This document shows, in pieces, positions 1-5,929 of a DNA stretch of 16,654 bases; positions within the stretch are counted from its first letter, which is position 1, and every line of letters starts with the position of its first letter. The position numbers and the translations under genes were made by a program. Location of the stretch: contig JADFGE010000019.1 in NCBI GenBank assembly GCA_022567855.1, forward strand, positions 1 through 16,654, read 5' to 3'. The notes beneath the pieces were generated by a model. The model searched no databases. It saw only the letters and a program-made list of their open reading frames with translations, and was not told the DNA's origin. The DNA comes from Planctomycetota bacterium (GTDB lineage: Bacteria > Planctomycetota > Phycisphaerae > Phycisphaerales > SM1A02).

Positions 1-1
1 C

Positions 2-910
2 GAGCAGTTTCCCGCGCTGTGGGAGATTCGGCGCACGCGCTATCTTCAACTGCTGATCGACTGCGAGCCGGTCGGCTCGGCGCTCGTGCTTCAGCCGATG
101 TTGTCGCGCATGGTTCCGATCACCAAGCAAGGCGCGGTTCGCCCCGGCGGTTCGATTACAACGCGGATCGAGGGCTGGTACGACGAATTGCATCCGCCGG
201 TGGGGGATGTCCCACCGAACACTAATTCTCCGGAGGAGGCGAAGGGCGAAGCCGCAAGCGGCGATGAGGCGCCGCACTCAACCAACGACCAACCGCAGCG
301 CCTTTTGACTGCCTTGCGCATCTATCCCGAGCGCGACGTTGTTCTTCATACGAGCAAAGGTGAAATTCGGCTCGCCATGCGTCCCGATCATGCGCCCAAC
401 ACGGTCTGGAACTTCCTTCGGCTTAGCGAAGGCGGTTTCTACGACGGCGTGACCTTCCATCGGATTGTTCCTTTCTTGCGAAGCGGCGAACCGTTCGTGA
501 TACAGGCGGGCGACCCCACCGGCACCGGTAACGGCGGGCCGGGGTATTGGCTTCCCATCGAACCGAGCGAGCTGGCGCACGATTTCGGCGTGATCTCGAT
601 GGCTCGCGATCTGCCCGTCGATTCGGCCGGGAGCCAGTTTTTTATCTGTCTTTCGCGCGCCGGAACCTCGGCGCTCGATGGTCACTATTGCTCGTTCGGT
701 TACGCCGTCGATGGCGTTGAAACGATCCAAACGATCGCGGCGGTTGAGCTGGACGATGTAGCGCGCGGGGTGGCGGTCGATCCGCCCGTCATCCATTTGG
801 CCGAGCTTGTCCCCGCTCCTCCGCGAACACCGGGGCAAGGCCGGCCCGATCAACCGATCTTTGCCCAGTCCGACACCATCAAGCCCAGACCGCCGCGCGT
901 CCCCCGTTGA
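2..910 (+). CDS. Cyclophilin-domain protein (peptidyl-prolyl isomerase), 5' end outside the window
   Basis: The frame is open from the first bases of the window, so the gene begins upstream; 302 residues are visible. About the first 107 visible residues are a region I do not recognise, ending in a polar Glu/Ser/Pro-rich linker. A cyclophilin domain follows (roughly visible residues 108-270): a strand starting VVLHTSKGEIRLAMRPDHAP, the catalytic-loop motif FHRIVP with the conserved Arg, and GSQFFICL. Compared with the next gene, the segment after FHRIVP carries a short insertion (FLRSGEPFVIQAGD) where PGFMVQGG is normal. The family catalyses cis-trans isomerisation of Xaa-Pro bonds. The tail is Pro/Arg-rich. 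A GTG at 86 is an internal start candidate, but the reading frame upstream is continuous and protein-like, so I treat the gene as truncated. The cellular location cannot be judged without the N-terminus. Confidence 0.85.
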   Translation, partial: EQFPALWEIRRTRYLQLLIDCEPVGSALVLQPMLSRMVPITKQGAVRPGGSITTRIEGWYDELHPPVGDVPPNTNSPEEAKGEAASGDEAPHSTNDQPQRLLTALRIYPERDVVLHTSKGEIRLAMRPDHAPNTVWNFLRLSEGGFYDGVTFHRIVPFLRSGEPFVIQAGDPTGTGNGGPGYWLPIEPSELAHDFGVISMARDLPVDSAGSQFFICLSRAGTSALDGHYCSFGYAVDGVETIQTIAAVELDDVARGVAVDPPVIHLAELVPAPPRTPGQGRPDQPIFAQSDTIKPRPPRVPR

Positions 911-919
911 GCCAGCTTT

Positions 920-928
920 TGGTATGAT
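920..928 (+). promoter_or_regulatory. Extended -10-like element upstream of the second cyclophilin gene
   Basis: TGGTATGAT matches the extended -10 pattern TGnTATAAT with one substitution and lies about 90 bases before the start at 1017. No convincing -35 hexamer is present at the usual distance, so this is a weak call. A short hairpin, CCCCG-aatttc-CGGGG (961-976), lies between it and the gene. Confidence 0.3.
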
Positions 929-1016
929 GCGATCTCGGCACGAACGATCGTACAAATAACCCCGAATTTCCGGGGACTCGCAACAAACACCGATTCTTCC
1001 GATGGAATAACCCCCC

Positions 1017-1496
1017 ATGCTCGACTACCCCAAAGCCGTCATCTCCACCTCGCTGGGCGACATGACCGTGGAATTATGGAACGACGTCGCGCCCAATCAC
1101 GTCGAGAATTTCCTCAAACTCGGCTCGTCCGGTTTCTACAACAACCTCGCCTTCCATCGCATCCTCCCCGGTTTTATGGTGCAGGGCGGCTGCCCGAAGG
1201 GTGACGGCACCGGCGGGCCCGGCTGGAATGTCAACGCCGAGTTCAACGACCGCGAGCATCAACCCGGTACGTTGTCGATGGCTCGCTCGAACGATCCCGA
1301 CTCAGCGGGCAGCCAGTTCTTCATTTGTCTCACCCGCGAGAAGTGCAAACATCTGGACGGCAGCTACACCGCGTTCGGACAGGTGATCGAGGGTATGGAC
1401 GTTGTGGAGGCGCTCGGCAACCTCCCGGCGGATCGCGATACGGGCCTGCTCGACGACCCGCCGACCATGACAAGCGTTTCGCCGCTCGAGACGTAG
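1017..1496 (+). CDS. Cyclophilin-type peptidyl-prolyl cis-trans isomerase
   Basis: A compact single-domain cyclophilin of 159 residues, the usual length of bacterial PpiB-like enzymes. Family landmarks in order: the opening strand AVISTSLGDMTVELWNDVAP, NHVENFLKL, the catalytic FHRILPGFMVQGG block with the conserved Arg and Phe, GTGGPGW, LSMARSNDPDSAGSQFFICL and the LDGSYTAFGQVIEGMDVV segment. There is no signal peptide, so the protein is probably cytoplasmic and acts as a protein-folding isomerase. It starts at ATG 1017. The Shine-Dalgarno match before it is poor (a GGAA seven bases or so upstream). It lies 106 bases after another cyclophilin-domain gene on the same strand; the two are clearly diverged paralogues, not a recent duplication. 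Family assignment is firm; substrate is unknown. Confidence 0.95.
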   Translation: MLDYPKAVISTSLGDMTVELWNDVAPNHVENFLKLGSSGFYNNLAFHRILPGFMVQGGCPKGDGTGGPGWNVNAEFNDREHQPGTLSMARSNDPDSAGSQFFICLTREKCKHLDGSYTAFGQVIEGMDVVEALGNLPADRDTGLLDDPPTMTSVSPLET

Positions 1497-1520
1497 CGCC
1501 GCGGCACGGTAACGAAGAGG

Positions 1521-1555
1521 GACGCTTCGCGTCGCCCGCTAAACGGGGATATTTT
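1521..1555. terminator. Weak hairpin pair in the convergent gap after the cyclophilin gene
   Basis: GACGC-ttc-GCGTC (1521-1533) is followed by CCCG-ctaaa-CGGG (1535-1547) and then a T-rich stretch ending TTTT (1552-1555). The gap 1497-1601 separates two converging genes, where a terminator is expected. The stems are only 5 and 4 base pairs, so confidence is low. Confidence 0.35.
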
Positions 1556-1601
1556 CGTTCACCACCACTGTCTCGTCCCGTCCACTTGCTTGTCGCGTGC
1601 G

Positions 1602-2528
1602 CTATGGCCGAAGCGCCGTCCGCTCATTGGGGATCTGGAACATCGTGGGCAGAATATAGTTGCGGTCCTCGTATTGATACACTCGACCACTCAGCAGCAT
1701 CGCCGCCCGCCCGCCTGACCGCTCGGCGTAGCGCTCCATCCGCTCCCGCAACAAGCACGGCAGCAAGACCATCGGCGGATCGACCAGTCCATCGACGTCG
1801 GCGTCGAACGTGAACCACCACGTCCCGCGCGGACCGCGAGACATTCGGCCGCGCCGCGCCACCACCTGCGTTCCCTCTGGGATCAACTCAACTTCTCCAG
1901 TCGCGGCGCCTCCGCCGACGGCTGGGTTGCGCGCGACCTCGCCCACTGCCTGCTGGAGGTTCCGCAGAATCGCCTCGGCGCTGTCTGTGTCCGATTCTTC
2001 GTCCGGCCGCTCTTGGGGCGCTGGCGCCGCAGTCGGCTCGGCGATACCCACGACATGCGGCGCATGTGTCGGCAGGAAAAAGTTCCGCCCGCGGTACACG
2101 AATACCTGACCCGTCGCCTCGAACACCACTCGCTGCCGCGACATACCCTCCGTGATCCGCCGCATGTCCGCCATCAACTGACACGGAAGCAGCGCTAGTT
2201 CATAAGCCGGATGCTTCGGATCCGCCCGATCGATCGTGAATTGCCACCACTTCGTCGCCTCATTGAGGCGTATGGTCCCCCGAACCTCGACAAGATAGCT
2301 CCCTTCTCGCAACAGCGGACCGACCGGCGTGCTCGGCTTCGTCGTCGCTGCTGCCCTGGTTGTCGGTGCCGCTCCCTGAGCCGTTTCGCGCTGGACCGGT
2401 CTGGTCGCCGCTTCCCTTGGCGGTGACTGGTCTGCTTCCTGGTTCGCATGCGCAAAAGTCGCCGTTATCACCGCGCAACTCATCAGCACGCAAGCGATCC
2501 GTGTTGTGTTCACACGACACCCCTTCAT
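1602..2528 (-). CDS. Secreted protein of unknown function with an internally duplicated domain
   Basis: I do not recognise a named family. The 308-residue product starts at ATG 2528: GGAG lies nine bases upstream, and the next residues form a signal peptide (MKGCRVNTTR, a hydrophobic core, then ATFAHA before the mature start). A longer frame extends upstream but lacks signal-like character. After a low-complexity Pro/Thr/Ala linker (about 35-70) come two related modules, about residues 76-155 and 218-297. Both follow the same plan: WW-x-F-T-x-D, a Pro-containing loop, LLPC with a shared Cys, a basic helix, an L/ATG-x-V-x-x-Y strand and RN-[FY]-x-LPT. The linker between them (about 165-215) is acidic. 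The gene is divergent from the CsgG-like lipoprotein gene with a 136-base gap, so the two may share regulation and act together at the envelope; that is inference. Confidence 0.8.
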   Translation of the reverse strand: MKGCRVNTTRIACVLMSCAVITATFAHANQEADQSPPREAATRPVQRETAQGAAPTTRAAATTKPSTPVGPLLREGSYLVEVRGTIRLNEATKWWQFTIDRADPKHPAYELALLPCQLMADMRRITEGMSRQRVVFEATGQVFVYRGRNFFLPTHAPHVVGIAEPTAAPAPQERPDEESDTDSAEAILRNLQQAVGEVARNPAVGGGAATGEVELIPEGTQVVARRGRMSRGPRGTWWFTFDADVDGLVDPPMVLLPCLLRERMERYAERSGGRAAMLLSGRVYQYEDRNYILPTMFQIPNERTALRP

Positions 2529-2664
2529 CGATACTCGCTCCAAAAAGCTAGATTCCGCACTCGATCCATCGGCGATCGGCCTCGCCGCTCGCCACGCGCC
2601 GCCTACCTTCCCAGCTTCGCTGGGGATTTCAAGTGCCGCCGCAGCCTCGGCCGATGGGGTGGGG
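2529..2664. promoter_or_regulatory. Divergent intergenic region with a stable hairpin
   Basis: This gap must hold promoters for both outward-facing genes, although I see no confident sigma70 pair. It contains the hairpin CCCAGC-ttc-GCTGGG (2610-2624), extendable by a T-G and a T-A pair, followed by TTT. It lies about 40 bases before the plus-strand start at 2665. It could be an attenuator or a structured leader. Confidence 0.35.
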
Positions 2665-3729
2665 ATGAACCGGCTGCGACCATTCCTCCTGCTACCCCTG
2701 CTGGCGGTCACCGCGGGTTGCTCCAACTGGAGCTGGTCGCTGTCCAACCCCTGGAAGTTCGACCGTCCTCCCGTCAGCGCCGCGGCCCGCGCAGGCGCGG
2801 ATCAGGCGTACGCCGTCGTCTCCGAGCGCACCATCGTTGCCGTCGGCGAGTTCCAGAGCCCCGCTCGTTCACCCATCGCCTGGCGTGACATCGGCCCCGG
2901 CATGAGCGATGCCTTGGCAAGTGCTTTACTCAACCATGACAACTTCGACGTTTGGATCGACGCCGGCATTTCCAAGCAGGTTGCCGCCATCCTCCGTCGC
3001 TCGCCGACCCAACGCGCCAAAGGTCTCGCACAGGTCCAAGCCGATTATCCCGAAGTTCACTTCGTCATCACCGGCAAAGTCACCGACTTCCACCATACCT
3101 CCGAGTTGCCGCGCGAAGTCTCACGTTGGGGAATCTTCAAGCGGCGCAACGAAGCCATCGCCGCTATCAACTTCAACGTCGTCGATCTCCAGCGGCAGCG
3201 CGTCGTCGCGGCCGATCACGTCTTCGGCACCGCCGGCATCTCCAAAGCGCCCGCCAAAGAGCTGTACCAGGATCTCGAGTTCGGCTCCTATCTCTTTTGG
3301 TCCACCCCCCTGGGCAAGGCCAGCCGAAAGGCCATCGAGCGCGTCATCGATCGGGTGGTCGAGGTCCTGCCCGCCCGCATGGGTGAGCCGCGAATCCTCA
3401 ACCTTATCGCCGACCGCAAAGTCTCGATCACCGGCGGCTGGTCGTGGGGTCTTGTCGAAGGTCGCCGCTATTACGTTTGCACCCAGGACGATGGTGAATC
3501 CAGGCTGCGCCCCATCCTCGATCCCGATACGTTCCAACCGTTGCAGGTGCGCATCAATCGCGTGAACAAGGATTCATCCACGGCCTGGCTGTTGGGCAAG
3601 AAACCGCTCGATGAGGATCTGCGCGGCGCCCAACTGTTGCGCTACTTGCCCCAACCTCTCGTCGAGACTGCCGCTGACGCCCGCACCATCGCCGAGCGCA
3701 CCGGTCCCGCCCTCGCCGACCGCGAATAA
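2665..3729 (+). CDS. CsgG/FlgT-like outer-membrane assembly lipoprotein
   Basis: The 354-residue product starts at ATG 2665 after a G-rich ribosome-binding region. It opens with a lipoprotein signal: basic MNRLR, a Leu-rich core and lipobox TAGC with the modified Cys at 19. The body resembles the CsgG fold: a strand TIVAVGEF (56-63), then GPGMSDALASALLNHDNFDVW (78-97), which parallels the family's G-x-x-M-x-D-x-L-x-x-x-L block, then a VITGKVTDF strand (134-142), and a later segment where CsgG relatives place their GTATG region (here FGTAGISK, 187-194). Residues 210-235 (STPLGKASRKAIERVIDRVV) match the C-terminal helix of that family. CsgG forms an outer-membrane secretion channel for curli; related proteins serve other envelope assemblies. 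No curli genes are visible here, so the cargo is unknown. The longer upstream frame from 2506 is rejected because the lipobox would lie too far from the start. Confidence 0.75.
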   Translation: MNRLRPFLLLPLLAVTAGCSNWSWSLSNPWKFDRPPVSAAARAGADQAYAVVSERTIVAVGEFQSPARSPIAWRDIGPGMSDALASALLNHDNFDVWIDAGISKQVAAILRRSPTQRAKGLAQVQADYPEVHFVITGKVTDFHHTSELPREVSRWGIFKRRNEAIAAINFNVVDLQRQRVVAADHVFGTAGISKAPAKELYQDLEFGSYLFWSTPLGKASRKAIERVIDRVVEVLPARMGEPRILNLIADRKVSITGGWSWGLVEGRRYYVCTQDDGESRLRPILDPDTFQPLQVRINRVNKDSSTAWLLGKKPLDEDLRGAQLLRYLPQPLVETAADARTIAERTGPALADRE

Positions 3730-3838
3730 CGGCGGACGGAATAGTCATCAGTCGTCAGTTTTCGGTTCTCAGCCCGAAGCGAACCGCGACCTCCCCGTCA
3801 CGGCTATCGCCTATGCCCAGTGCCTAATGCCTTCTTCT
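3730..3838. repeat. Convergent gap holding two short heptanucleotide-period arrays
   Basis: Read on the minus strand, 3745-3772 is four consecutive 7-base units of consensus CTGANNA (one unit has CCGA). The nearby stretch 3804-3831 is four units of a different 7-base family, close to GGCANTR (one unit starts GCGA). The phase is held within each array although the bases differ from unit to unit. No hairpin terminator is evident in this gap. A third patch of the CTGANN(A/G) family lies at 5899-5919. Confidence 0.6.
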
Positions 3839-5656
3839 TCAGGGACACGGGCCCCAGGCGCCCAGCAAGAAGAGCAGATCCTTCACGTCAACGGCGCCGC
3901 TGTTGTCGAAGTCGGCAGGACAATCTCCCTGCTTCGGGCACGGCCCCCAGGCGCCCAGCAAGAAGAGCAGATCCTTCACGTCAACGGCGCCGCTGTTGTC
4001 GAAGTCTGCCGGGCAGCTTGGTACGCACGGGCTCTTCACGAGTTCCTGACAAATGACCTTGCAGTCGCCGGGGAACACCGCCGCACCGGGTATGCTCTGG
4101 CCGTCGGAGCCGTCCTGGTTCTCGATACCGATCGTGTAGTCGCCGGCAAAGCCCTCCGGGGTGAAGTTCCCGTAGCGGAACTCGATGCAGGTGGAGCCCT
4201 CGAACAAGATCGCCTGGAAGGTGTTGGAATCGTTGTTGGCGAACTGCGGCACGTTCGTCCACTGGGCAATGAACCGCCGATTGGGGGCGCTGCCCTTGGT
4301 CTCATAGTGCACCGTGCCAGCGTCACTGGGGTTGAAGTCGTCCCACAACGGGGCGATCAAATCGTTGGGATCGTTCGTACTCGGGATCGCGTCGTTGCTG
4401 AGGTCGGTCAGGTCCGCGCCGAACGTCAGGTAACCGTTGGAGGTCACTCCAATGTTCGTATGGTCGTCACCGTAGAAGTTGAAGGTGAACCCGATCGGAA
4501 CGATGTCGCCGGCATCATCGGAGTTGCTGGCATTCGGGGCCTCGGTACCGGTGCCGGAGATATCCTCGAAGGGGTTGCCGCAATCGCTGAACCCGGGATA
4601 AACAAGGCCGCCGCAGTCGGTGTCGTCGCCTTGGTAGTCCCCGCCTTGCGCGGCGCAGCCCTCTGCCGTCGTGATGAAGCAGTCGGTGGTCAGGCAGCAC
4701 GCACCCTCCGGCACACACGCGACGTCTGCCTGACAGTTGACGCCGTCGTCGAAGACGTCCAGCTCGAACTCGCCCGACTGGCCGCCGAAGCCGTGCACCA
4801 GGATCAGGTATTCCGCGCCGACCTGCGAGCACCAAGTGACGGTGCTCAGGAACGGGCTGGCGCCGTCCGGGCAGGCGTCATCGTTGCCTGTCACACACGT
4901 CGGCTCCTCGCAGGAGCCGCAGTACACGCTGATCTTCGTATCGTAACCGAAGAAAGGGGTGCACGTCGTGGCCGTGATGGTGTTACCGGTACCTATGACC
5001 GAGTACCACACCCCTGGCGACGTGATACCCGTCCCGCAAGTTGGGAACGTGTCGTCGATGGTTGCATTCAACGTGGTTCCCAACGTGAACGAAGGAACCG
5101 CGATCGGCTGAGCGTCGGCGCAATCGTCGTTTCCCACCCCGGCGGCAGCGGCGGGAGGATCACCTGCAGCGCGGGGTCTCTGACCCTGAAAGCGGATGTC
5201 CGCTCCGACTCTTCCGGGAGCGAGGCGCTTGTCGGCCTCGATAATCACGGCCACCGGTTTCGCCTTACCCAGGATCACCTCCACCTGGACCACCGGCTGG
5301 TCCGGCAGGGTCAACTCGAACGAGCCGGGAACAAACCAGGGATGATCCACTTCAAGCGTGATCTTGGCCCACACTCCCTCGATGACGTAGACGCCATCGG
5401 ATTGTTCCGTCGCCTTGACGTCCAGACCCTCGGCGTCGGTCGCCGTCACCATCGCCCCGGGAAGCAGATTGCCGGCAGCATCCATGACCGTGATTCGAAG
5501 CGTCTGGGCCGAGCCGTTGCCGACGGCCGCGACCGTTGGGACCTTCAGGACGCTTCCGGCCAACGCCGCCACAAACAGCAAGGCCAGACTCGGGATGATT
5601 GATCGTAATGGGCGCAGACACACCGCGCCCGCCTCCCCAGTTCGGTTTCGCAACAC
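3839..5656 (-). CDS. Large secreted multidomain protein with nidogen-like region and two dockerin-like repeats
   Basis: The 605-residue product starts at GTG 5656, with AAGGAG three bases upstream; the next codon, TTG, would give better spacing. A signal peptide covers about residues 1-45. Then come a beta-sandwich resembling carboxypeptidase-regulatory or Big-type domains (about 51-130), a Cys-containing region starting GNDDCADAQPI with a GVWYSV strand (175-304), a small Cys-rich knot around GACCLTTDC (315-349), a nidogen-like beta region (365-525; PIGFTFNFYGDD, SNGYLTFG, IAPLWDDFNP, FRYGNF) and two 27-residue repeats (548-574, 579-605) of the form CPADFDNSGAVDVKDLLFLL. Each repeat holds a Ca-binding-like D-x-D-x-S-G-x-V-D-x-x-D loop. 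Such planctomycete dockerin-like tails are thought to anchor or sort secreted proteins. No cohesin partner or glycosidase is visible. The molecular function is unknown; a surface-exposed role is inferred. Confidence 0.85.
   Translation of the reverse strand: MLRNRTGEAGAVCLRPLRSIIPSLALLFVAALAGSVLKVPTVAAVGNGSAQTLRITVMDAAGNLLPGAMVTATDAEGLDVKATEQSDGVYVIEGVWAKITLEVDHPWFVPGSFELTLPDQPVVQVEVILGKAKPVAVIIEADKRLAPGRVGADIRFQGQRPRAAGDPPAAAAGVGNDDCADAQPIAVPSFTLGTTLNATIDDTFPTCGTGITSPGVWYSVIGTGNTITATTCTPFFGYDTKISVYCGSCEEPTCVTGNDDACPDGASPFLSTVTWCSQVGAEYLILVHGFGGQSGEFELDVFDDGVNCQADVACVPEGACCLTTDCFITTAEGCAAQGGDYQGDDTDCGGLVYPGFSDCGNPFEDISGTGTEAPNASNSDDAGDIVPIGFTFNFYGDDHTNIGVTSNGYLTFGADLTDLSNDAIPSTNDPNDLIAPLWDDFNPSDAGTVHYETKGSAPNRRFIAQWTNVPQFANNDSNTFQAILFEGSTCIEFRYGNFTPEGFAGDYTIGIENQDGSDGQSIPGAAVFPGDCKVICQELVKSPCVPSCPADFDNSGAVDVKDLLFLLGAWGPCPKQGDCPADFDNSGAVDVKDLLFLLGAWGPCP
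3852..3913 (-). repeat. 62-bp perfect direct repeat, distal copy (last dockerin-like unit)
   Basis: Bases 3852-3913 are identical to 3945-4006, an offset of 93 bases or 31 codons. The identity covers most of the 27-residue dockerin-like unit; bases just outside differ. It is internal to the coding region. Confidence 0.9.
3945..4006 (-). repeat. 62-bp perfect direct repeat, proximal copy (first dockerin-like unit)
   Basis: This is the partner of 3852-3913. Absence of even silent differences over 62 bases points to recent duplication or gene conversion between the two units. Confidence 0.9.
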
Positions 5657-5929
5657 TTACTCCTTCCACGCAAGGTGGGGGTTCGATCTTGCCTCCATCC
5701 CCCTGCAAGCCCTCGGTAATGCCGCCGCCCGCGACATCACAGATCCGATAGACGACCACCAGATTACCCCGCCCGGGCTCACAATACAAGACCATTCCTC
5801 CTCACATCCTCCTCACAATTTTGGTCGGATGACCGCCGCTCGCTTCCAGTCCACACGATCGCGGCTCGGGCTCGACTGCGCGGCGAGACGCCGCGGCTCT
5901 GAACGCTGAGAGCTGACGGCGCTGCCCGC
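5657..5929. other. Intergenic region between two minus-strand genes: tandem repeat, hairpin and heptad patch
   Basis: This 273-base gap holds no gene that I can support. It contains an 11-base perfect tandem repeat (5796-5806 and 5807-5817; minus strand TGTGAGGAGGA), a perfect 7-bp hairpin CGCGGCG-aga-CGCCGCG (5879-5895) and three plus-strand 7-base units CTGANNG (5899-5919). The hairpin lies 35 bases after the stop of the upstream minus-strand gene and could terminate it, but no T-tract follows. An ATG at 5795 sits directly against AGGAGGA and opens a minus-strand frame that runs into the next gene out of phase; I regard it as chance. Confidence 0.5.
5879..5895 (-). terminator. Strong GC hairpin downstream of the helical secreted protein gene
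   Basis: A perfect 7-bp inverted repeat with a 3-base loop lies 35 bases past the stop codon at 5930. A U-tract is missing, so it may instead be an mRNA 3'-end stabiliser or a Rho-associated structure. Confidence 0.35.

Noticed and set aside
278..1018. A 246-codon minus-strand frame over the first cyclophilin gene
   Set aside because: The plus strand encodes a clear cyclophilin domain there.
3743..3831. A CRISPR array
   Set aside because: The repeat period is 7 bases with no unique spacers, so it is a short tandem repeat and not a CRISPR.
3611..5602. A 663-codon plus-strand open frame opposite the dockerin-type gene
   Set aside because: It is antisense to a gene with a signal peptide, ribosome-binding site and recognisable domains; its own translation is repetitive and lacks motifs. 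Long antisense frames are common in high-GC DNA.
3839..5656. A cellulosome component because of the dockerin-like repeats
   Set aside because: No cohesin, scaffoldin or glycosidase domain is present in the window; similar repeats are widespread in planctomycete secreted proteins without cellulosomes.
5352..5795. A minus-strand frame starting at ATG 5795 right after AGGAGGA
   Set aside because: The spacing to the ATG is too short, and most of the frame overlaps the dockerin-type gene in another phase with atypical composition. It is kept only as a leader-peptide possibility.
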